Positions 56,853 to 64,000 of a DNA stretch of 64,000 nt are shown here, piece by piece; the stretch's first letter is position 1, and each line of letters begins with the position of its first letter. Both the position numbers and the translations under genes were made by a program. Source of the stretch: Acinetobacter boissieri. GTDB lineage: Bacteria > Pseudomonadota > Gammaproteobacteria > Pseudomonadales > Moraxellaceae. The stretch lies in the NCBI RefSeq assembly GCF_900096955.1, contig NZ_FMYL01000005.1, positions 150,615 to 214,614 of the forward strand, read 5' to 3'. The notes below the pieces were generated by a model. It made no database searches. It was given only the letters and a program-made list of their open reading frames with translations, and had not been told where the DNA came from.

Positions 56853-57617
56853 ATGAAAAATATTTTGGTTACTGGTGCAGGTACAGGTTTTGGTAAACTC
56901 TATACAATAGAACTTGCTAAAAGAGGGCACGCTGTTCATGCTGGTGTTGAAATAACAAGTCAAATTACACAGCTCAGAGAAGAGCTTAGTGCACTGGGTT
57001 TAAAAGCGAATGTATTTAAATTAGATATTTGCAATGAGTATGATCGCAATTATGCATCTCATTTAGATATTGATATTTTGGTTAATAATGCAGGTGTTGG
57101 GCAAGGCGGTGCCATTGTAGATATGCCAAGTCGTGTATTACATAACCAATTCGAAGTAAACTTTTTTGCTACCATTGAAATCACAAATCAAATTCTTCGT
57201 TCTTTAGTTAAGAAAAAACAAGGCCGTTTAGTCTTTATATCATCTATTGCTGGATTACTTACGGGGTCTAAATCAGGTGCGTACTGTGCATCAAAGCATG
57301 CACTAGAAGCAGCTGTTGGGGCAATTAAAGAAGAAGTTAAATCGTATGGAATTACAGTATCTACCATTAATCCAGGTCCATACTTAACAGGCTTTAATGA
57401 TAGACTAAGCGAAGCTGCTAAAATGTGGTATGACCCTGAAAATTCTTTAGTGAATCACGATGATTTAAGTTTCCCAATGGACCAATATCCACCTGAACAA
57501 GATTTACAGGCGATGGTTGATGTGATTGAGAATGACAATGCTTCATTTAGAAACGTCTTTCCTAAAGACTTGATACCCTTCGTTCAAGAGTATCAAGCTA
57601 AATTGTGGAAAGCATAG
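56853..57617 (+). CDS. SDR-family oxidoreductase
   Basis: 254 residues. Cofactor site LVTGAGTGFGKLYT, NNAG motif LVNNAGVGQGG, catalytic ISSIAG serine and YCASK. It is a classical SDR; substrate unknown. AGAGG is eight bases before the ATG. Last gene of the ArsR operon, with a terminator 38 bp after it. Confidence 0.87.
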   Translation: MKNILVTGAGTGFGKLYTIELAKRGHAVHAGVEITSQITQLREELSALGLKANVFKLDICNEYDRNYASHLDIDILVNNAGVGQGGAIVDMPSRVLHNQFEVNFFATIEITNQILRSLVKKKQGRLVFISSIAGLLTGSKSGAYCASKHALEAAVGAIKEEVKSYGITVSTINPGPYLTGFNDRLSEAAKMWYDPENSLVNHDDLSFPMDQYPPEQDLQAMVDVIENDNASFRNVFPKDLIPFVQEYQAKLWKA

Positions 57618-57654
57618 TTTTAATATTTTAGTGACAAAAAATTACTAAAATATA

Positions 57655-57686
57655 AAAAGCCACTTTGTTACAGCAAGGTGGCTTTC
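57655..57686 (+). terminator. Rho-independent terminator
   Basis: AAGCCACTTTG pairs with CAAGGTGGCTT (one G-U pair), followed by TCTGTTATTTT. It ends the ArsR-unknown-SDR operon. Confidence 0.75.
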
Positions 57687-58042
57687 TGTTATTTTAAAGT
57701 AATATAAATTAGAGTCAAATATCTATGTTTGATCACTTAATCAAATAAATATAGATGAATTGATATAATGACATATCTCATTGTTTTTATTTTATATTTA
57801 TTTTTTTAATGTTAGAAATAAAATTATAAGCGTTTAAGACTGTAGTTTTATCTGTATTGTCATATAACTTGTAAATAAAATTAGTATAACAAAGGTTTAC
57901 ATTAATGCTTTGTAGGAAGTGCATAAAATTAAAATGCTATGATTTGTAATGATATAAATGACCTTAAGATCTTATAGTTATAATAGCGATGCTAAATTAA
58001 AGATAAATAAATCTATTTTCATGATAGAGCAGGGAGTATGGT
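57687..58042. other. Intergenic region before the alcohol dehydrogenase gene
   Basis: About 355 bp, strongly AT-rich. The promoter of the dehydrogenase should be here; no gene or clear hairpin is visible. Confidence 0.4.
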
Positions 58043-59065
58043 ATGTCGCAACAAAATACAATTCAAGCTTACGCTGCCAAAGCGGCACATGAGCCACTCG
58101 TTCCTTATAGTTTTGATGCGGGTGAGCTTGCAAATTCACAGGTTGAGGTTGAAGTAGAATATTGTGGTTTATGTCATTCAGACATATCTATTCTGAATAA
58201 TGATTGGGGTGTATCTTCTTATCCTGTGGTTGCAGGTCATGAAGTGATTGGCAAAGTGGTCCGTTTAGGCAGTGATGCGAAAGGCCTGAAATTAGGACAA
58301 CGTGTTGGTATTGGTTGGACTGCAGAGAGTTGTGGTGCATGTGACCCATGTATTGGTGGAGAGCAAGTTTTATGTCATGATCAAAAGGGAACAATTGTCG
58401 GTCGTGAGGGCGGTTTTGCAAATAAAGTACGCGCAGATTGGCAATGGGTTATTCCTTTACCAGATGATTTATCACCAGAAAGTGCAGGGCCATTGTTATG
58501 TGGTGGTGTGACTGTATTTACGCCAATGTTACAAAATAATATTACAGCATTACATCATGTTGGGGTTGTCGGTATTGGTGGTTTAGGTCATATGGCCCTA
58601 AAACTACTCAAAGCATGGGGTTGTGAAATTACAGCTTTTTCATCAAGTTTAGATAAAACGGATGAATTAAAAGCAATGGGTGCAGATCATGTCGTAAATA
58701 GCCGTGATCCGGAAGCACTTAAGGCACAGCAAGGTAAATTTGATTTAATTTTAAGTACAGTAAATGTGACCTTAGATTGGTCAAGTTATATTAATGCGCT
58801 TGCACCTAAAGGAACAATACACTTGGTAGGCATTCCTTTAGAACCAATTCAAGTGCCTGCACCATTGTTAGTGACTGGTGTGAAATCAATTCGTGGTTCA
58901 ATCACAGGGTCTCCTGCAACTTTACGTCAATTACTTAAATTTGCAGCACGTAAAAACATTGCGCCACAGATTGAATTATTTCCAATGTCTAAGGTCAATG
59001 ATGCTTTGGCGCACTTAGAGTCAGGTAAAGCAAGATATCGTGTTGTTTTAAAAGCAGATTTCTAG
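58043..59065 (+). CDS. Zinc-dependent alcohol dehydrogenase, YahK/CAD group
   Basis: 340 residues, cytoplasmic, NADP(H)-dependent aldehyde/alcohol conversion. Catalytic zinc ligands in CGLCHSD and GHE; structural zinc cluster [15 protein letters not shown]; cofactor site [20 protein letters not shown]. This is the cinnamyl-alcohol-dehydrogenase-like group with broad aldehyde specificity. Single gene with its own terminator. Confidence 0.9.
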   Translation: MSQQNTIQAYAAKAAHEPLVPYSFDAGELANSQVEVEVEYCGLCHSDISILNNDWGVSSYPVVAGHEVIGKVVRLGSDAKGLKLGQRVGIGWTAESCGACDPCIGGEQVLCHDQKGTIVGREGGFANKVRADWQWVIPLPDDLSPESAGPLLCGGVTVFTPMLQNNITALHHVGVVGIGGLGHMALKLLKAWGCEITAFSSSLDKTDELKAMGADHVVNSRDPEALKAQQGKFDLILSTVNVTLDWSSYINALAPKGTIHLVGIPLEPIQVPAPLLVTGVKSIRGSITGSPATLRQLLKFAARKNIAPQIELFPMSKVNDALAHLESGKARYRVVLKADF

Positions 59066-59086
59066 TTAGTCTAAATATTTAAAATA

Positions 59087-59122
59087 GACTAAATGCAAGG
59101 CTTGATTACTTTGCATTTAGTC
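59087..59122. terminator. Bidirectional terminator
   Basis: GACTAAATGCAA with a perfect complement around an 11-12-base loop, between convergent alcohol dehydrogenase (+) and lipA (-); ATTTTATT follows. An overlapping alternative hairpin (TTAGTCTA / TAGACTAA) exists at its left edge. Confidence 0.78.
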
Positions 59123-59131
59123 ATTTTATTG

Positions 59132-60145
59132 TTAGGCCTCTACCGCTTGTATCGCAATTTTTCGTGCAGGCGGGGTTTTACGGCGTACTTGTGGTACAGG
59201 TTCGCCACGATACTGACGATCTGCAAAGTAGCTTGAACGCACCATAGGTGCAGACCATATATTTTTAAAGCCGAGTTTTCGGCCATGTTCTGCATAACGT
59301 TCAAACTCTTCTGGCGTTACAAACCGGTCTAGAGCGGCATGTTCTTTAGACGGCTGTAGGTACTGTCCAATCGTGACATAATCTACACCATGTGCACGTA
59401 AATCATTTAGTAAAGAAATAACTTCTTCTTCAGTTTCACCTATACCCACCATAAGCCCACACTTTGTTGGTATATCTGGGCAATATTCTTTAAATTTTTC
59501 TAATAAGGTGAGTGAGTGCTGGTAATCTGAACCAGGACGCATGGCCTTATAGAGGCGTGGAACGGTTTCAATATTGTGGTTAAACACGTCTGGTGGGCAC
59601 TCTGTCATAATACGTAAAGCAACATCCATACGACCACGGAAGTCTGGTACTAAAATCTCAAGCAACGTAGTTGGGCTTAGCTCTCTTGATTTTTTAATAC
59701 AATCAACGAAGTGTTGTGCACCACCATCAAGTAAATCATCTCGGTCTACTGAGGTAATGACTGCATATTTGAGCTTTAAATTGGCAATAGTTTCTGCCAT
59801 GTGTAAGGGCTCGTCTGCATCTAGTGCATTGGGTCTACCGTGTGCTACGTCACAAAATGGGCAACGCCGTGTACAAATATCACCCATGATCATGAATGTT
59901 GCTGTACCTCCACCAAAACATTCGGTGAGATTAGGACAAGCAGCTTCTTCACAAACAGTATGTAATTTCTGTGCGCGTAATGTGGTTTTGATTCTTTGCA
60001 CTTCTTCTGGTGCAGTCATCTTTACACGAATCCAATCAGGCTTACGCAATACATCAACGGTAGGAATCACTTTGACTGGAATTCTGGCAACTTTTTCTGC
60101 ACCACGCAGTTTTACGCCTTGTTCTGGTTTTTGATACTTTGTCAT
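59132..60145 (-). CDS. lipA: Lipoyl synthase
   Basis: Radical SAM enzyme that inserts two sulfurs into octanoyl groups on lipoyl-dependent enzymes. Auxiliary cluster [12 protein letters not shown] and radical SAM cluster [12 protein letters not shown] near the C-terminus supplies the serine ligand. 337 residues from the ATG at 60145 ([10 protein letters not shown]); the frame opens at 60235 but the extra 30 residues are not family-like. lipB is not in the window. Confidence 0.95.
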   Translation of the reverse strand: MTKYQKPEQGVKLRGAEKVARIPVKVIPTVDVLRKPDWIRVKMTAPEEVQRIKTTLRAQKLHTVCEEAACPNLTECFGGGTATFMIMGDICTRRCPFCDVAHGRPNALDADEPLHMAETIANLKLKYAVITSVDRDDLLDGGAQHFVDCIKKSRELSPTTLLEILVPDFRGRMDVALRIMTECPPDVFNHNIETVPRLYKAMRPGSDYQHSLTLLEKFKEYCPDIPTKCGLMVGIGETEEEVISLLNDLRAHGVDYVTIGQYLQPSKEHAALDRFVTPEEFERYAEHGRKLGFKNIWSAPMVRSSYFADRQYRGEPVPQVRRKTPPARKIAIQAVEA

Positions 60146-60652
60146 GGGCAACTTTCCACTGTTTTGACAATTTAAAAAGCGATCTTCTACTTCACTAGTA
60201 TAACCAAAAATAATGTTTTTAGGTGTGAAAAACATATTGTTGTAAAGTCATGATGGTCGTTTGGCATGCTTTCTTGAATGATAGGCTTTTGCAGTGCCTT
60301 TGCATATGATGTTTGTATGAACTCTAATAATAAAGCTTATTGTGCGAAATTTTTTAATCATTTATGTGTATTTTTATATAAAAAATAATGTTTATTGGCA
60401 TAAGGTCTAGACTTGTGTGATTACTTTATTTAAGTAGGAGGTAAAATATAAAGTAAAAATCTGATCAGTGAATAGAGTGACTACTGGTGCATAAAAATTA
60501 TTTTTAATCGTATTAATGTCTGCTCATAAGATTTTATTAAACTTTATATACATTTAACATTTAGTCAGCGATTTCAGGCTGTATTAAATACGGTATTCAT
60601 GGCATAGTGACAATAGAAAAAAAACAATTTTTACGCACAAGGAGTATGCGAA
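60146..60652. other. Intergenic region between lipA and sthA
   Basis: About 507 bp between divergent genes, very AT-rich. A perfect ribosome-binding-like AGGAGG at about 60436-60441 has no usable start codon after it. No gene is supported. Confidence 0.45.
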
Positions 60653-62068
60653 ATGCCTCGGAAAAAGGATGTGATAATAGGTCACTTTAGTAAGTATGAT
60701 GCCGTTGTAGTTGGGGCAGGGCCAGCAGGTGAAGGTGCTGCCATGAAGCTGAGTAAATCTGGTAAAACGGTGGCTGTGGTCGATTTGCGAGAACAGCTGG
60801 GCGGTAATTGTACCCATGTAGGTACAATTCCGAGTAAGGCATTGCGACAAACAGTGTCTAGTATTATTCGTTGTCAGCGTGATCCGTTGTTACAAAAAAT
60901 AGGTGACTGGAAAAAGTTTACAATGAATCAGGTGCTTACGCATGCGCATCGTGTGATTCAAACACAAGTTGCTACACATACTCGCTTTTATGATCGTAAT
61001 CATATTGATGTGTTTTGTGGTCGAGCATATGTTAAAGACCAACATCATATTGAAGTATTTACTCCCGAAGGAATTAAAAGACAAATTCAGTTTGATGAGT
61101 TGGTGATTGCTACGGGAAGCCGCCCATATCGCCCACAAAATTTAGATTTTAGTCATCCAAGAGTTTTTGATTCAGACACAATTTTGAATTTAGATTATAG
61201 CATTCGAAAAATTATTATTTATGGTGCTGGTGTTATTGGTTGTGAGTATGCATCTATTTTTATTGGGCTTAATCATAAAGTTGACTTAATTAATACGCAA
61301 ACTAAGTTGTTGAGCTATTTAGATGCAGAAATATCAGATGCTTTATCGTATCACTTACGAGAGCAAGGCGTTTTAATTCGGCATGATGAACAGATTGATG
61401 GTTTAGACACCCATGATGACCATGTCGTATTACATTTAAAAAGTGGTAAAAAAATTAAAGCAGATGCAATTTTATGGTGTAACGGCCGTTCTGGAAATAC
61501 AGATGGTTTAGGCCTTGATAATGTTGGTTTAACACCGAACAGTCGTGGTCAGGTGATGGTGAATGAGCGTTACCAAACAGAAGTACCACATATTTATGCG
61601 GCGGGCGATGTGGTAGGTTGGCCTTCTTTAGCATCTGCTGCTTATGATCAAGGGCGCTGTGCAGGTTCAAATATGAGTGGTGAGGAAAATGTTAAACCTG
61701 TAACAGATATACCTACAGGTATTTATACTATTCCAGAAATTTCGTGTTTTGGGAAAACTGAGCAACAGTTAACTGAAGAAAAAATCCCCTATGAAGTTGG
61801 ACAATCTTCATTCCGACATCTAGCACGTGCTCAAATTACGGGTGATACCGTAGGCGAATTAAAACTATTATTCCACCGCGATACTTTAGAAATTTTGGGT
61901 ATTCATTGTTTTGGAAATAACGCTTCTGAGATTATTCATATTGGGCAAGCGATTATGCAAAGTCAAAATAACTCATTAAGGTATTTTGTAGAGGCAACAT
62001 TTAATTATCCAACCATGGCAGAAGCTTATCGTGTCGCTGCGCTTAATGGTTTAAATCGACTGTTTTAG
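60653..62068 (+). CDS. sthA: Soluble pyridine nucleotide transhydrogenase
   Basis: Flavoprotein that exchanges reducing equivalents between NADPH and NAD+. FAD site [22 protein letters not shown](P) site [18 protein letters not shown]-terminal dimer domain with the usual [13 protein letters not shown]. In [15 protein letters not shown] the second redox cysteine of disulfide reductases is Thr, as expected for this enzyme and unlike lipoamide dehydrogenase. 471 residues is normal. AAGGAG precedes the ATG. Confidence 0.95.
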   Translation: MPRKKDVIIGHFSKYDAVVVGAGPAGEGAAMKLSKSGKTVAVVDLREQLGGNCTHVGTIPSKALRQTVSSIIRCQRDPLLQKIGDWKKFTMNQVLTHAHRVIQTQVATHTRFYDRNHIDVFCGRAYVKDQHHIEVFTPEGIKRQIQFDELVIATGSRPYRPQNLDFSHPRVFDSDTILNLDYSIRKIIIYGAGVIGCEYASIFIGLNHKVDLINTQTKLLSYLDAEISDALSYHLREQGVLIRHDEQIDGLDTHDDHVVLHLKSGKKIKADAILWCNGRSGNTDGLGLDNVGLTPNSRGQVMVNERYQTEVPHIYAAGDVVGWPSLASAAYDQGRCAGSNMSGEENVKPVTDIPTGIYTIPEISCFGKTEQQLTEEKIPYEVGQSSFRHLARAQITGDTVGELKLLFHRDTLEILGIHCFGNNASEIIHIGQAIMQSQNNSLRYFVEATFNYPTMAEAYRVAALNGLNRLF

Positions 62069-62101
62069 ATTTAACATTATATTATATAAAGACTTAAATG
62101 A

Positions 62102-62142
62102 AGGCTTATTCTATGTGGTATTTGAATAAGCCTGATTTTTTT
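62102..62142 (+). terminator. Rho-independent terminator of sthA
   Basis: AGGCTTATTC / GAATAAGCCT with a 12-base loop, then GATTTTTTT. Confidence 0.88.
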
Positions 62143-62624
62143 GGTGATTATATGTTTGTATTAACATAAAAATATATTTATTCGTTTGTTTTATTGATCG
62201 TTTATACACAATGGATAGGATTGTTTTTTTTAATAAAAAATACTTTATTTTTATCAAATGTTTTAATCGAAATACTATTTTTTTATTCTTTTTTAAAAAT
62301 AACTATATGAATAAATTTAATTTTATATTTTAATTTTTTTATAACTCACAAAATTTAGAGTGTTATTGGTTTTTATAATCTATAATTAAATTATTATTGA
62401 AAAATAATATGTGATTTTTTTTGTACATATACTATTAAAAACAACTAATTATAAAAATGTAATTTTATGTACTCTATCTATGTATCTTTTAGTGGTTTAC
62501 TTTTACATTTTTGTATGAGAAAAAAACAACACTATATAAAAAAGGAAAATAATTAACGAATAAAAACCGTGTTAAGTCAGTTGGGTTGATAAAAATTAAG
62601 TAAATATTATAAAAGGTTGTGTAT
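62143..62624. other. Very AT-rich promoter region of the adhesin gene
   Basis: About 480 bp of almost pure A/T with many T- and A-runs, a likely target for curved-DNA binding proteins such as H-NS. No gene is seen. AAAGG lies eight bases before the adhesin ATG. Confidence 0.55.
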
Positions 62625-64000
62625 ATGAATAAAGTCTATAAAGTTGTTTGGAATGCCACATTAAGTACATGGATTGCTGTATCTGAGACAGCTAAATCTA
62701 AATCTAAATCTAAATCTGTTGCTATAACTGGATTCATTACAATTATTGGTTGTACATTTAGTTTGGCTACTCAAGCTAACATAATAAATACTTCCACTAG
62801 CTGCTCTACAGGTTCTGTGGGAACAGTTTACAAAAAAGTATTAAATGGCACTAGTGCACAAGCAACGGATGGGAGTGGAACTTTCTCTACGGTAGCTGGT
62901 TGTGATGCAAGTGGAAATAATACTTTAGGAGCAACAGCTTTCGGTACCAAAAGTAGTGTGACAGGTGATGGTGGTACTGCTACAGGTGTATATGCAGTTG
63001 CTGCAAAATGGGCAAGTGCGTTTGGAGTAGAAGCGACAGCAACAGGGCAACAGTCTGTTGCCATGGGGGCAGGTGCAAATGCATCAAGTTTGGGTTCTAT
63101 GGCAATAGGTGCAGACTCTAGTTCATCTAATACAAATGCAATAGCGATAGGTATTAACTCTATTTCTAGTGGCCTTAATTCGACTGCCTTGGGTAGTTCT
63201 GCTATAGCTTCTAAAGAAAAAGCAATAGCCGTAGGGCTTGGAGCTGCTGCAACTGGGTCTTATGCCACGGCAGTGGGTAATAATACTGTAGCTAATATTG
63301 ATGCTGCATCAGCTTTTGGTTCAGGGGCTCAGGCTACTGGTAGAGCATCTACCGCCCTAGGTAATGATACATTAGCAACAGGTAGTAATTCTGTTGCTGT
63401 AGGTGCGGGAAATAGTACGAATCAAAGTGGATTAGGTGCAAAAGCATCAGGGGCATCATCTAGTGCTCTTGGTTACCAATCTGCGGCAACAGGTGCAAAT
63501 TCGACTGCGCTGGGTACAAATTCTTCCGCTACTGTAGCAGATGGTGTTGCAATTGGTAGTGGATCAGTTGCTTCTGTCGCTTCTGGTGTACAAGGTTATG
63601 ATCCATTAACCAATGCAACAACAACTTCGAACACAACAACGTGGCAATCTAACACTGGCGCAGTTGCTGTAGGTAATGGAACGACAACAACTCGCCAAAT
63701 TACTGGTCTTGCCGCAGGTACTGCAGACACAGATGCAGTGAATATCGCACAGTTAAAAAATGCCCAAACATACAGCTCCAATGTTGCAAATGGCACAAAA
63801 ACTGTGTTGGGTGGGAGTGCTACTGTAGGTACAGACGGTACTGTAAGTACCTCGAACATTGGTGGTACGGGTTCGAATACGGTAGATGGCGCAATTTCAT
63901 CGGTGAAATCGTCGACTGCAACAGCACAGACTGCAGCTAATAATGCACAAGCAACAGCCGATAAAGGTTTAAACTTCTCGGCAAATAATGGTACAGCCGA
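62625..64000 (+). CDS. Trimeric autotransporter adhesin (YadA/Ata type), 5' part
   Basis: Open from the ATG at 62625 to the window end (458 codons, incomplete). The N-terminus MNKVYKVVWNATLSTWIAVS is the extended signal peptide region (ESPR) found in very large autotransporters, followed by a Lys-Ser repeat and a hydrophobic signal segment ending near TQA. Then come many YadA-like head repeats of about 14 residues (for example SVAMGAGANASSLGSMAIG, STALGSSAIASKEKAIAVG). A neck motif follows (TTRQITGLAAGTADTDAVNIAQL). It would be a surface adhesin or biofilm factor like Ata. Barrel anchor not in window. Confidence 0.93.
   Translation, partial: MNKVYKVVWNATLSTWIAVSETAKSKSKSKSVAITGFITIIGCTFSLATQANIINTSTSCSTGSVGTVYKKVLNGTSAQATDGSGTFSTVAGCDASGNNTLGATAFGTKSSVTGDGGTATGVYAVAAKWASAFGVEATATGQQSVAMGAGANASSLGSMAIGADSSSSNTNAIAIGINSISSGLNSTALGSSAIASKEKAIAVGLGAAATGSYATAVGNNTVANIDAASAFGSGAQATGRASTALGNDTLATGSNSVAVGAGNSTNQSGLGAKASGASSSALGYQSAATGANSTALGTNSSATVADGVAIGSGSVASVASGVQGYDPLTNATTTSNTTTWQSNTGAVAVGNGTTTTRQITGLAAGTADTDAVNIAQLKNAQTYSSNVANGTKTVLGGSATVGTDGTVSTSNIGGTGSNTVDGAISSVKSSTATAQTAANNAQATADKGLNFSANNGTA
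62693..62716 (+). repeat. Hexanucleotide repeat (AAATCT x4)
   Basis: Four tandem AAATCT units encode Lys-Ser four times within the signal region of the adhesin. Changes in number keep the reading frame. Confidence 0.85.

Noticed and set aside
60436..60452. Perfect AGGAGG in the lipA-sthA gap
   Set aside because: No ATG, GTG or TTG at usable spacing that opens a frame.
63596..63859. Antisense frames within the adhesin head repeats (also 62828-63064)
   Set aside because: Low-complexity shadows of the Ala/Gly/Ser/Thr-rich repeats.

Overview
The window is AT-rich bacterial chromosome. Gene content points to Acinetobacter or a close Moraxellaceae relative: an 801-codon membrane PQQ glucose dehydrogenase of the size of the A. 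calcoaceticus enzyme, betIBA with a BCCT choline transporter, a candidate Aar-type small RNA beside trpS, soluble transhydrogenase (sthA), the MaeB malic enzyme-phosphotransacetylase fusion, and an Ata/YadA-type trimeric autotransporter. The species cannot be fixed from sequence alone. I see no prophage, insertion sequence or CRISPR array.

Layout. 1-3511 (-): a lipobox-bearing subtilisin-type autotransporter with a proline-rich spacer of about 240 residues; its 3' end lies outside the window. 3.9-11.3 kb: candidate sRNA, trpS, a DUF808 membrane protein, a YpfJ-type zinc peptidase, two GNAT genes, a secreted M13 peptidase and a DUF1272 protein. 11.4-17.3 kb: gcd, then a copper module (copZ, divergent copA-cueR) with two CueR-type promoter/operators. 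17.4-25.9 kb: aromatic aminotransferase, the choline-to-betaine operon betI-betB-betA with a long palindromic operator, divergent betT, and marC. 26.2-29.9 kb: a secreted DUF4432 protein, a small PDZ-like secreted protein, another GNAT and a divergent second-class KdsA homologue.

29.9-40.6 kb is the accessory catabolic region. Two paralogous Rieske oxygenases, one FMN/ferredoxin reductase, a DoxX membrane protein, a LysR regulator and an MFS transporter form one block. A shared palindrome lies in both divergent promoter regions, which suggests a single LysR regulon. After a tRNA-Ser comes a second block: nitrilase, aldoxime dehydratase and an outer-membrane channel, divergent from an AraC activator. 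It would convert an aldoxime through a nitrile to a carboxylic acid. The substrates of both blocks are unknown; plant-type aromatic compounds are a reasonable guess.

40.7-55.2 kb is mostly housekeeping: SDR, pdxB-epmA, cca, maeB, a GGDEF/EAL protein, rsmE, LysR/MFS and a DUF1624 protein. 55.3-62.1 kb: a CHAP-like amidase candidate, an ArsR-unknown-SDR operon, a zinc alcohol dehydrogenase, lipA and sthA. 62.6 kb to the end: the start of a trimeric autotransporter adhesin with an extended signal peptide and YadA head repeats. Many annotated starts were moved inward to an ATG, GTG or TTG that has a better ribosome site or matches family length; each case is explained in its entry.
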